A stretch of DNA of 44,662 nt. Origin: Acidobacteriota bacterium (GTDB taxonomy: Bacteria; Acidobacteriota; Blastocatellia; Pyrinomonadales; Pyrinomonadaceae). Shown here in pieces: positions 6,659 through 14,265 of the stretch (positions are counted from its first letter, which is position 1; every line of letters starts with the position of its first letter). The stretch lies in the NCBI GenBank assembly GCA_019242475.1, contig JAFAVK010000076.1, forward strand, positions 1-44,662. The letters are read 5' to 3'. The position numbers and the translations under genes are program-made. Below the pieces are notes generated by a model, which saw nothing but the letters and a program-made list of their open reading frames with translations, did not search any database and was not told the origin of the DNA.

Positions 6659-7528
6659 TCAGGCGGGCACGCGCCCCCACTCCCTGAACAGGGGTCGGAG
6701 GCGCGCGATGACCTCTTCGTGCGCCGCGCCGTTCGAGGCGACGAGCCCGTTGCGGTTGAGCACGTCGGGCGTGTTGTAGAGCATGGGGTCGCCGAACACG
6801 TCGGTCATGCGCCCGCCCGCCTCCGTCAATACGGCCTCGGGCGCGCACGTGTCCCACTGCTTCGTCTTCGGCGAGAGGTGGATGTAGAGGTCGGCCTGCT
6901 TCTCGACCAGGAGTCCGACCTTGATGCCGACCGAGTGGCTCTTCACCTCCGCCCGCACCCCGAGCGCGTTCACCACCGAATCCATCCGCGGCCCGCGGTG
7001 CGAGCGGCTCTCGGCCAGGCGCATGCGGCCCAACTCGGCCTCTTTCGTCACGCCCAGCCGCTCGGCCTTCGGACTCCCGTCCGCCTCCGAGGTCGGGCGC
7101 AAGACCCACGCGCCGTGCCCGCGCGCGGCCCAGTAGAGCACGTCGGTCGCGGGCGCGTAGAGGATGCCGAGCGCGGCCACGCCCTCGACGGCGAGCCCGA
7201 TCTGCACGCAGAAGTCGCCCGTGCCCGCGATGAAGCCCTTCGTGCCGTCGATGGGGTCGATCATCCAAGCGCGCGCGCGGCCGATGCGGCGGCCCGTGTC
7301 CACGGACTCCTCCGCGAGCACGCCGTCGTCGGGGAAGTGCTCGCGCAGCGCGCGCACGATCAGCTCGTTGACGGCGCGGTCGGCCTGCGTCACAGGCTCG
7401 TCGAACTCCTCCTTGTGCTCCACGCGCAGAGGCTTCCCGTAGAAGGCCAGCGCCGCCTCGCCCGCGCGCCGCGCCAGCTCAAGCCCCACGCGCAACTCCC
7501 GCTCGAACTCGCCCCTTGTTATTTCCAT
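6659..7528 (-). CDS. Inositol-monophosphatase superfamily, CysQ-like 3'(2'),5'-bisphosphate nucleotidase
   Basis: 289 residues with the full metal-site signature of the family: LAEES (72-76), WMIDPIDGT (88-96) and WDTCAPEAVLTEAGG (225-239). The extra central segment (about 130-200) and TKGFIAGTGDF fit CysQ/Hal2-type phosphatases, which recycle 3'-phosphoadenosine 5'-phosphate from sulfate assimilation. Inositol or other sugar phosphatase activity is the alternative. It is the second gene of a minus-strand row decarboxylase-cysQ-osmC. No Shine-Dalgarno is seen: the 32 nt before the ATG are almost filled by three 7-nt repeats. Confidence 0.85.
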   Translation of the reverse strand: MEITRGEFERELRVGLELARRAGEAALAFYGKPLRVEHKEEFDEPVTQADRAVNELIVRALREHFPDDGVLAEESVDTGRRIGRARAWMIDPIDGTKGFIAGTGDFCVQIGLAVEGVAALGILYAPATDVLYWAARGHGAWVLRPTSEADGSPKAERLGVTKEAELGRMRLAESRSHRGPRMDSVVNALGVRAEVKSHSVGIKVGLLVEKQADLYIHLSPKTKQWDTCAPEAVLTEAGGRMTDVFGDPMLYNTPDVLNRNGLVASNGAAHEEVIARLRPLFREWGRVPA

Positions 7529-7534
7529 AGAAGA

Positions 7535-7559
7535 TTCGAAATTTGAAATTTGAAATTGC
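7535..7559. repeat. Heptamer element GAAATTT GAAATTT GAAATTG
   Basis: Three AT-rich 7-nt units (7538-7558) fill the 32-nt gap between the decarboxylase stop codon (7561) and the CysQ-like start (7528), both on the minus strand. It is a striking AT island in GC-rich DNA and takes the place where a ribosome-binding site for the downstream gene would be expected. Confidence 0.8.
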
Positions 7560-7560
7560 T

Positions 7561-9084
7561 TTAGCCCTCAAGCTCGCCCGCGGTGCGGCGGATGACTTCG
7601 AGCGTCAAGTCAATGTCGCGGCGCGTCGTGCGGTAGTTCGTGATCGAGGCGCGCAGGGCGAAGCGGCCCCGCAGACTCGCGTTCGAGACGTAAGCCTCGC
7701 CGCCGCGCTGCACGCGTTGCATGACGCGCTCGTTCAAACGGTCGAGCCGAGCGTTCGTCTCTTCCCGCTGCCCTTCGTCTTCGAGTTCGAGTCGCGCGGC
7801 GGCGGGCACGTAGCGGAAGCAGCAGATGCCGAGCGTGGCCGGCGCCAGCAGCTCGAAGTCTCCGGCGGCGCGGACGCGCTCGGCCATGTACGCGGCCGTC
7901 GCGCAGTCCTCCTCAATCGCCGCGCTGACCCGCTTAACGCCGTAGAAGGAGAGCGTCGCCCAGACCTTGAGCGCGCGGAAGGGGCGTGACAGCTCCGTGC
8001 CGTAGTCCCAGAAGGCGAACGCCTCCGCCTCCTCGCGCTCGAAGACCTTGATGTAGCCCTCCTCCGTCCCCTTGAACGCGGCGCGCGCGCGCTCCGGCTC
8101 GCGGAAGAGCAGGCAGCCACAGCCTAACGGCGTGTAAAGCCACTTGTGCGGGTCGAGCGAGACCGAGTCGGCCTCTTCCAGTCCTTCGAAGAGAGCGCGT
8201 TTGGCATTCGTGCTCGCGGCGAGCGCGCCGTACGCGCCGTCCACGTGGAACCAGAGCGAGTTGTCGCGCGCGACACGCGCGACCTCTTTTAAAGGATCGA
8301 CCGCGCCGGTCGAGACCGTGCCCGCGCTCGCCACGACGCAGAAGGGGCGCAGCCCGGCGCGCACGTCCGATTCAATGCGCTCACGCAGGGCACGCACGTC
8401 GATGCGGAACTCTTCGTCCGAAGGCACGACGCGCACCTGCTCGCGTCCGAGGCCGAGGATGTCCGCCGCCTTCGGTATCGAAAGATGAATCTGGTCTGAA
8501 GCGTAGAGAGTCGCGGGCGCGCGCTCGCCCCACAACCCTCTGCGCGAGGCGTCGTGTGCTTGAGTCCTGTGCGCGACGAAGAGCGCGTTCAAATTCGCCA
8601 TCGAGCCGCCGCTCGTCAAAAGCCCGCCGCAAGTTTCGTTCAACCCCTCGCCCTTGAAACCTATCAACTCGGCGAGCCAGCGGACTGCCGTCTGTTCTAT
8701 CTGCGTCGGCCCCGGCGCCGAGCGCCACGACGTGACGTTCGAGTTGAGCGCCGCCGCCGCGAGCGACGCCCATGCTCCGACGGGCGTCGCGGGCGAAGCG
8801 ACATACCCGAACATCCGCGGGTGCCCGTTCTGCCTGCTCTGCCTGAAGACCTCCGCGCACGCGCGCGTCAACGCCTCCAACCCCAAACCTTCCGCGGGGA
8901 GCCCGCCGCCGAAGAGGCCGGAAAGTTTCTCGGCCGAGGTCTCGGGGAAGACGGGCAGCGCCTCGGGCTCGCTCAGGTATTCGAGCGCCAGCCGGGCGAA
9001 CGCGCGGCCAAGTTCCTCCAGCTCGCTCTGCGGCAAATCGAGCGTGCCCGCGCGCGCGCCGCCGTCATGTGCGTCCTTCAACAT
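7561..9084 (-). CDS. PLP-dependent group II amino-acid decarboxylase
   Basis: 507 residues of the family that includes aromatic-L-amino-acid, glutamate and 2,4-diaminobutyrate decarboxylases. Visible hallmarks are LTSGGSMANLNAL for phosphate binding, HVDGAYG (D282) contacting the PLP ring, and SLDPHKWLYTPLGCG with the Schiff-base lysine K314. The substrate cannot be read from sequence; the overall look (NSNVTSW, TPLGCGCLLFRE) favours the aromatic-L-amino-acid decarboxylase branch. The start at 9084 is preferred; the frame stays open upstream to 9408, but that part only mirrors the divergent aldo/keto reductase gene. It heads the minus-strand row decarboxylase-cysQ-osmC, and the 97-nt gap to the divergent gene must hold both promoters. 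Confidence 0.9.
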   Translation of the reverse strand: MLKDAHDGGARAGTLDLPQSELEELGRAFARLALEYLSEPEALPVFPETSAEKLSGLFGGGLPAEGLGLEALTRACAEVFRQSRQNGHPRMFGYVASPATPVGAWASLAAAALNSNVTSWRSAPGPTQIEQTAVRWLAELIGFKGEGLNETCGGLLTSGGSMANLNALFVAHRTQAHDASRRGLWGERAPATLYASDQIHLSIPKAADILGLGREQVRVVPSDEEFRIDVRALRERIESDVRAGLRPFCVVASAGTVSTGAVDPLKEVARVARDNSLWFHVDGAYGALAASTNAKRALFEGLEEADSVSLDPHKWLYTPLGCGCLLFREPERARAAFKGTEEGYIKVFEREEAEAFAFWDYGTELSRPFRALKVWATLSFYGVKRVSAAIEEDCATAAYMAERVRAAGDFELLAPATLGICCFRYVPAAARLELEDEGQREETNARLDRLNERVMQRVQRGGEAYVSNASLRGRFALRASITNYRTTRRDIDLTLEVIRRTAGELEG

Positions 9085-9181
9085 GGGTGTGCCCAACCCT
9101 AACACACAGCCTCCCCGTAGTTGAAGCTGTGCTAAACTCGCGCGCGAACTTACCGCACAGGACGAGGGGGACTGAGGGCTT

Positions 9182-10306
9182 ATGACTCTGCCGGGCCACG
9201 CCACGACCGAAGGCACCGAGCGCTTCCGCGAGCGCTTCCGCGGGACGGCCGCCGAAGGGCACTTCCGCTTCGAGCAGAACCTCTGGCTCTCCTCCGTCGG
9301 CGTCGGCACATACCTCGGCGGCGCGGACGAAGAGACCGACCGCTCGTATACGGAAGCCATCACGCGCGCCGTCGAGCTGGGCGTCAACGTCATCGACACG
9401 GCGGCCAACTACCGCTTCCAGCGTAGCGAGCGCTCCGCCGGCGAGGCGATAAGGAGTTTGACGGCCGCGGGGTTCGCGCGTGAAGAACTCGTCGTCTGCA
9501 CGAAGGGCGGCTACATCCCCTTCGACACGCACCCGCCCAAGGGGCAGGACGGCGTGCGCGCCTACGTCGAGGAGACTTTCGTCAAGACGGGCGTCATCGA
9601 ACCCTCGGACATCGCCGCCGGGAGCCACTGCATGACGCCGCGCTACCTCGCGCACCAGGTCGCGCAGTCGCTCCGCAACCTGGGCATCGAAACGATTGAC
9701 GTTTACTACGTCCACAACCCCGAGACGCAGCTTCAGGTCGTCTCGCGCGAAGAGTTCGACGCGCGCCTGCGCGCGGCCTTCGGGCAGTTGGAGCGCGAGC
9801 GTAGCGCCGGACGTCTGCGCTTCTACGGCGTGGCGACGTGGAACGGCTTCCGCGCGAAGGCCGGCACGCGCGGCCACCACTCGCTCGAACGCATGTGGGA
9901 GCTGGCGCGCGAGGCGGGCGGCGAAGGGCACGGCTTCCGCTTCGTCCAGCTCCCCTTCAACCTCGCCATGCCCGAGGCGCTCGTCGCCGAGAACCAGACG
10001 CACGAGGGCGCGCAGGTCTCCCTGCTCGAAGCGGCGAAGGCGCTCGGCGTGACGGTCGTCGCCAGCGCCTCGATCATGCAGGGCAAGGTCGCGCGCGACC
10101 TCCCCGAACGCGTCCGCGAGCCGCTCGGCTCGCTCTCGACCGACGCGCAGACGGCCATTCAGTTCACGCGCTCGACGCCCGGCGTCACCACGGCGCTGGT
10201 CGGCATGAGCCGCCGCGCGCACGTCGAAGAGAACCTCCAACTCGCGCGCGTCGCGCCCGCCTCTTCGGAAGACTACGGCCGGCTGTTCAGACAAAATGAT
10301 GAATGA
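9182..10306 (+). CDS. Aldo/keto reductase
   Basis: 374 residues, a (beta/alpha)8 NAD(P)H-dependent oxidoreductase. The catalytic tetrad is present: D72 and Y77 in NVIDTAANYRF, K108 in VVCTKGG and H178 in YYVHNPE. The C-terminal cofactor segment TTALVGMSRRAHVEENL is typical. An extra segment after the lysine (about 110-155) makes it longer than the usual 320-330 residues. The substrate is unknown; sugars, aldehydes or keto-acids are all possible. It is transcribed divergently from the decarboxylase. Its TGA stop (10304-10306) is made by the second GATGAAT repeat of a hairpin element. Confidence 0.92.
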   Translation: MTLPGHATTEGTERFRERFRGTAAEGHFRFEQNLWLSSVGVGTYLGGADEETDRSYTEAITRAVELGVNVIDTAANYRFQRSERSAGEAIRSLTAAGFAREELVVCTKGGYIPFDTHPPKGQDGVRAYVEETFVKTGVIEPSDIAAGSHCMTPRYLAHQVAQSLRNLGIETIDVYYVHNPETQLQVVSREEFDARLRAAFGQLERERSAGRLRFYGVATWNGFRAKAGTRGHHSLERMWELAREAGGEGHGFRFVQLPFNLAMPEALVAENQTHEGAQVSLLEAAKALGVTVVASASIMQGKVARDLPERVREPLGSLSTDAQTAIQFTRSTPGVTTALVGMSRRAHVEENLQLARVAPASSEDYGRLFRQNDE

Positions 10307-10341
10307 TGAATATCGCAGGGAAGCCATATTCATCATTCATC
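10298..10341. repeat. Heptamer hairpin GATGAAT overlapping a stop codon
   Basis: Arms 10298-10313 (GATGAATGATGAATAT) and 10326-10341 are exact reverse complements separated by 12 nt. The left arm is two GATGAAT units. The aldo/keto reductase stop codon lies inside the left arm and the next gene begins 32 nt after the right arm. Confidence 0.85.
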
Positions 10342-10372
10342 ACTCCTCATGCATCACTTCTTAGGAGTTGAT

Positions 10373-10726
10373 ATGCCTGACGATGAGATGAAGACGTTCG
10401 CGGAGTTCTGGCCGTTCTACGTGCGCGAGCACAGCCGGCCGGGGACGCGCGCGTTGCACCTGGCGGGGACTTTGACGGGCACGGCGCTGCTCGTCGCGCT
10501 GGCGGCGACGGGGCGCTGGCGCTGGCTGCCGCTCGCGCTCGTGCCCGGCTACGCCGCCGCGTGGGTCGGCCACTTCTTCGTCGAGCACAACCGCCCGGCC
10601 ACCTTCAAGCACCCGCTCTGGTCGCTCGCCGGCGACTACAAAATGGTCGCCCTCATGCTCGCCGGCCGCATGGACGAAGAGGTCGCGCGCGCCCGCGCCG
10701 CCCGCCCGCAGACGGTCGCGGAGTGA
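10373..10726 (+). CDS. Mpo1-like (DUF962) small membrane protein
   Basis: 117 residues, two to three hydrophobic segments (about 28-48 and 52-68), and the conserved histidine pattern of the Mpo1-like family: REHSRPGTRALHLAG near the N-terminus and GHFFVEHNRPATFKHPLWSLAGDYKM later. The yeast member is an iron-dependent dioxygenase for alpha-oxidation of 2-hydroxy fatty acids; bacterial members are mostly uncharacterised. The ATG at 10373 is chosen because AGGAG precedes it by about 5 nt; an ATG at 10349 would place that site inside the coding region. It follows the aldo/keto reductase on the same strand, and its end converges with the DUF2339 gene. Confidence 0.85.
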   Translation: MPDDEMKTFAEFWPFYVREHSRPGTRALHLAGTLTGTALLVALAATGRWRWLPLALVPGYAAAWVGHFFVEHNRPATFKHPLWSLAGDYKMVALMLAGRMDEEVARARAARPQTVAE

Positions 10727-10749
10727 GCGGCGCGACCTCCTTCTAAATC

Positions 10750-13188
10750 TTACGAGGCCGCCTCGCTCGTGTCGGGCGCGGGCGGCGCGTCTTGCTCCTC
10801 GGCGGCCGCGCGCTGCTGGCTCTTCTGGTAGAGGTAGGAGACGGCCAGCAGGATCGCGCCGAGCACGATGAAGGAGACGATGCGGTAGGCGCGGTCGAGC
10901 GCCGAGAGGTCGAGGAAGAAGACCTTGAGCGTCGTCAGCCCGAGCAGCGCCAAAGCCATCAGGCGCAGCCGCCGCGAGCGCCGCACGCGCCCCACGAGCA
11001 GGAGCCCCGCGCCGTAGACCGCCCACACGACCGACAAAGATAACTGCTTCGCCAGCTCAACGTCGCGCAGCACGGCCGCGTCCGCGCCGACCGCCCTCCG
11101 CGACTCGAAGTAGCCGACCGCCTCCGCGCTCAGCGCCAGGAGCGCGAGGACGTTCGCGGCGACGACCAGGACGGGGACGACCGAGCGCTCCTCGTCACTC
11201 ACCCTTTCATCCCCGCGCGCGTAGAGGCGCACGGCCGCGGCGTAAGCGGCGACGAGCAGCGCGAAGGCGAGGAACGTGTGGTTGACGACGGGCGCGTGCC
11301 AGACCGCGTCGTAGAACCTGAGGTCTAGGGCGAGCGCCTTCAACGTCGCGAGGACGAGCAGCGCGAGCCCCGCGTAGCGCGCCACGATCTGCCTGCGCCA
11401 GACGCCGTAGCCGACGAGCCCCGCGCCCCAGATCGACCACAGCGCCGTCAGAGAGAACTGCCGGGCCCCCTCCGCGCGCTCGCGCGCGAGCCCCTCGGAG
11501 AGCGCCTTCTGCCGGCCGAAGTAGTCACTCAAGTCCAGCGTCAAAAGCGTCAGCGCGAGCCCGTTGGCCGCCAGCGTGTAGAGACCGACGGCCGCCGCGC
11601 GCTCGCCCTCACCCAGCGCGGCGCGCCCCTCGCCCCTGTCCGCGTCGGCGTGGCCGCGGTAGAGCCAGGCGGCGCCCGCCAGCGCCGAGACGAGCGCGAG
11701 GCACGACAGCGCGCGCGCGTTGAAGAGCGGCACGAACTGGTCGCGGCCCTGCGACAGCGCCCACGAGTCGAAGGCGTACTGCTGCGCGTCGAAGGCGAAC
11801 CAGTGGAGCAGCGCGACGGCGAAGACCGCGACGCCCGCGCGCCGCGCCGCCGGCTCGCCCGCGCGCAGCCCCGCCCAGGTCAGCATCAGCCCCTCGACCG
11901 CCCAGACGATAGTCACCCACTGTAGCTCGAGCTGAATCGCGACGGCCGCCGTCAGAAACGTCACGGCCGCGCCGACGTACGCGTGCGCGAGCAGGCGGTC
12001 TGCGGGCGAGCGCTCCCGCGCGACGTAGAAGAGCGCGGCGAAGAAGAGGGCGACGAGCAGCGCCTGCGTCGCCGGCGCCGCGTCCGCGTAGGCGGCCTCC
12101 GTCCACATCCCGTAACAGAAGCCGAAGTAGACGGTCGCGTTCGCGGCGAGCAGCGCCACGTCGAACCAGCGCGAGCGGCGGCGCGGCAGCACGTTGTGGA
12201 AGAAGGAGAGCAAAGAGTAGACGACGAAGAAGAGACTCAGGAAGATGAGCGTCGTCCAGAGCTTCCCCTTGTCATAGAACTTGAACGCCCACCCGAGCGT
12301 CATCAATGTCGTCGCGGCGAACGAGAGGAAGTCGAGCACGCGCCAGCGCTTGAAGTAGGCGACGGCGAGCACGCCCGCGTCGAGCAGCGAGACGTAGGTG
12401 AAGAGCGCGACCTGGTTGTCCTGCCCCGTCGCGAGCAGCACGGGCGTCAGGAAGCCCCCGACCAGCCCGAGCACCGCCACCGGCAGCGCGTCGAGCCGCA
12501 CCGCGAGCAGCACCGCGACGGCCGTCACGGCGGTCATCAGCAGGAACGCGACCGGCTGCGCGAGCAGTTGGTAAAACTCGTACGCGGCGTAGACCGAGAG
12601 GTAGAGGATGAGGACGCCGCCGCCCGAGAGCACGTAGGCGTACGGGCGGAGCCCCTTGCGGCGCAGGCGCTCGGCCACGACGAGCAGGCCCGCGCCGGCG
12701 AGCGCGCCGAGCGAGACGCGCACCGCGGGGCTGATCCAGTCCTTGTCGAAGGCGTACTTGAGCGCGAAGGCGACGGCGAAGACCGCCGCGAGGATGCCCG
12801 CCCAACTGAAGATGCTCCCGCCGATGAGCGCTTCAAGGTCGCGCGGCTTCGCGGCGGGGGCGGCAGGCTTCGCTTCGACGCGCGGGCGGGGGCCGCCGTC
12901 CCCAATGTCCGGACGCCGCCCTTCTTCCGGACGCGGCCGAGCTTGGCCCTTTTCAACGGGTCGCGCGGCCTCGCGCGGGGCGTGGTCGGTGCCGCGCGCC
13001 TCTTCGCGCTCGTCCTGGAGCGTCTCGTAGAGCGGGCGTCGCGGCGTACGCTCCAGCCCCACCCTCAGCTCGATGGCGTAGAGGCGCGTCGTCTGCGCCT
13101 GCACCAAACGCTCCAACTGCTCGATCCGCGCGGCGAGTTGCGCCAGCATCTCTCGCGAGGTCTGGTCTGAGTTCTGCTCTTCGGCCAT
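10750..13188 (-). CDS. DUF2339 giant polytopic membrane protein
   Basis: 812 residues. A short N-terminal coiled coil (about 10-45, LAARIEQLERLVQAQTTRLY) and a charged, Pro/Ala-rich linker lead into SIFSWAGILAAVFAVAFALKYAF. More than 20 hydrophobic segments then continue to the end with short charged loops. This is the layout of the DUF2339 predicted membrane family, whose function is not established. ATG at 13186-13188 with GGGAGGG 4 nt upstream is a clear start; the frame remains open further upstream but those residues are Arg/Pro-rich noise antisense to or overlapping the GntR gene. A cytosolic Ala/Pro/Glu-rich tail closes the protein. It lies 65 nt after the GntR gene, so the regulator may or may not share its transcript. 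Confidence 0.88.
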   Translation of the reverse strand: MAEEQNSDQTSREMLAQLAARIEQLERLVQAQTTRLYAIELRVGLERTPRRPLYETLQDEREEARGTDHAPREAARPVEKGQARPRPEEGRRPDIGDGGPRPRVEAKPAAPAAKPRDLEALIGGSIFSWAGILAAVFAVAFALKYAFDKDWISPAVRVSLGALAGAGLLVVAERLRRKGLRPYAYVLSGGGVLILYLSVYAAYEFYQLLAQPVAFLLMTAVTAVAVLLAVRLDALPVAVLGLVGGFLTPVLLATGQDNQVALFTYVSLLDAGVLAVAYFKRWRVLDFLSFAATTLMTLGWAFKFYDKGKLWTTLIFLSLFFVVYSLLSFFHNVLPRRRSRWFDVALLAANATVYFGFCYGMWTEAAYADAAPATQALLVALFFAALFYVARERSPADRLLAHAYVGAAVTFLTAAVAIQLELQWVTIVWAVEGLMLTWAGLRAGEPAARRAGVAVFAVALLHWFAFDAQQYAFDSWALSQGRDQFVPLFNARALSCLALVSALAGAAWLYRGHADADRGEGRAALGEGERAAAVGLYTLAANGLALTLLTLDLSDYFGRQKALSEGLARERAEGARQFSLTALWSIWGAGLVGYGVWRRQIVARYAGLALLVLATLKALALDLRFYDAVWHAPVVNHTFLAFALLVAAYAAAVRLYARGDERVSDEERSVVPVLVVAANVLALLALSAEAVGYFESRRAVGADAAVLRDVELAKQLSLSVVWAVYGAGLLLVGRVRRSRRLRLMALALLGLTTLKVFFLDLSALDRAYRIVSFIVLGAILLAVSYLYQKSQQRAAAEEQDAPPAPDTSEAAS

Positions 13189-13234
13189 AAGCCCTCCCGC
13201 CGGGGTCAATGATAGTGCAGGCGTGTGGAAGTCA

Positions 13235-13260
13235 AAAGGCAGTAGGCAACTGCCTACTGC
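13235..13260 (-). terminator. GCAGTAG hairpin terminator at the GntR gene end
   Basis: GCAGTAGGCA (13239-13248) and TGCCTACTGC (13251-13260) are perfect complements with a 2-nt loop, followed on the minus strand by CTTTT. The GntR stop codon TAG (13256-13254) is inside the hairpin. This heptamer element thus both supplies the stop and looks like a working intrinsic terminator. Confidence 0.7.
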
Positions 13261-14180
13261 TTTCCGGTCAGGAAGCGTTCGACGAAGGCGCGCAGCTCTT
13301 CGAGGGAGGAGTCGGCGACGACGCGGTAGATGCGTGGGCGCAGGCCGTCGGGGAGTTGGCGCGCGGTAAGCGCGTCGGTGATGACGTGGGCGCTGGAGCG
13401 CAGGCCACGCTCCCAGCCCGGCTCGCGCGCGTCGCGCAGGTCGAGCGCGTCCGCGTCCACCCCGGCGGCGACGAGGAAGACGCGCGCCCACTCAAGGAAC
13501 ATCGGCCAGCGCGAGACGACCGAGACGAGCGCGTCGCGCGGCGGCACCTTCTCGCCCGCGAGCGACTCGGGGATCGAGCGCGTGTGCAGAAAGATCGGCG
13601 AGACCTCCGGCGGGAGCACGCGCCGCACCTCCTCGGCTTTGCTGTAGAGCGCCAAGACCGTCCCGCCCGTCAGGCGCGCGGCGTCGGCGCACTCCTCGTA
13701 GCCGCAGCCCTCGACGCGGAACGAGGTCGCGTCGGCGATCTCGGCCGAAAGGATTTCGCGCAGGCCCTCGTCCGGCTCGACGACGAGGAAGTGGTCGGGC
13801 GGCTCAAGGCTCAGCCAGTGCTTGACGCGCGCCTGCACGTCGGCGAGCGTGTGCCCCTGGCCGCGCGCGAGCGTGAGGAAGGCGTTGATGAGCCGGTCGA
13901 GTTCGAGGCTCGAGTCGAGCGGCGCCTCCGCCGGGTCGTCGCCGAGCTGGCGGACGTAGACGCCGCTCCCCTTGCGCACCTCAAGCCAGCCGGCGTGCTC
14001 CAGGTCGCGGAAGGCGGCGCTTACGGTGTTCGAGTGGATGCGGAAGCGGCGCGCCAGCTCGCGCGTCGAGGGCAGGCGCTGGCCCGGCTTCAGGTCGCCG
14101 CTCACCACGCCGAACATGATCTGCCGCACGAGCTGCTCGCGCAGAGGCACGCTGCTGTTCTTCGAGAGCCACAGGCGCAT
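13254..14180 (-). CDS. GntR-family transcriptional regulator with unassigned C-terminal domain
   Basis: 308 residues. The N-terminal winged helix is clear (7-77: PLREQLVRQIMFGVVSGDL, LPSTRELARRFRIHSNTVSAAFRDLEHAGWLEV, GSGVYV), closest in style to the YtrA/MocR subgroup. The C-terminal 220 residues are not the aminotransferase fold of MocR proteins and are far longer than YtrA. FLVVEPDEGLREILSAEI, GTVLALYSKAEEVRRVLPP and PMFLEWARVFLVAAGVDADAL suggest an alpha/beta Rossmann-like or periplasmic-binding-like sensor. The ligand is unknown. It lies between the VWFA protein and DUF2339 genes on the same strand and ends within a GCAGTAG hairpin. Confidence 0.87.
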   Translation of the reverse strand: MRLWLSKNSSVPLREQLVRQIMFGVVSGDLKPGQRLPSTRELARRFRIHSNTVSAAFRDLEHAGWLEVRKGSGVYVRQLGDDPAEAPLDSSLELDRLINAFLTLARGQGHTLADVQARVKHWLSLEPPDHFLVVEPDEGLREILSAEIADATSFRVEGCGYEECADAARLTGGTVLALYSKAEEVRRVLPPEVSPIFLHTRSIPESLAGEKVPPRDALVSVVSRWPMFLEWARVFLVAAGVDADALDLRDAREPGWERGLRSSAHVITDALTARQLPDGLRPRIYRVVADSSLEELRAFVERFLTGKQ

Positions 14181-14193
14181 AGGAGGCGCCGAG

Positions 14194-14265
14194 AGTTTAA
14201 AGTCCGAGCCCGAAAGTTGAAAGCTTTTTCTTCGACCTTGAACTTTGAACTTTAAACTTTGAACT
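14194..14265. repeat. Heptamer element TTGAACT TTGAACT TTAAACT TTGAACT
   Basis: Four 7-nt units at 14238-14265 touch the stop codon of the VWFA-related gene (14265-14267). An upstream segment AGTTTAAAGT (14194-14203) is the exact complement of ACTTTAAACT (14249-14258), so a hairpin can form. The element fills most of the 84-nt space before the GntR gene. Confidence 0.75.

Noticed and set aside
9085..9408. 108-residue N-terminal extension of the decarboxylase
   Set aside because: It runs through the promoter region into the divergent aldo/keto reductase gene and has no family similarity; the ATG at 9084 fits the family.
13189..13491. 101-residue N-terminal extension of the DUF2339 protein
   Set aside because: Arg/Pro-rich and overlapping the GntR gene; a strong ribosome-binding site marks the ATG at 13188.
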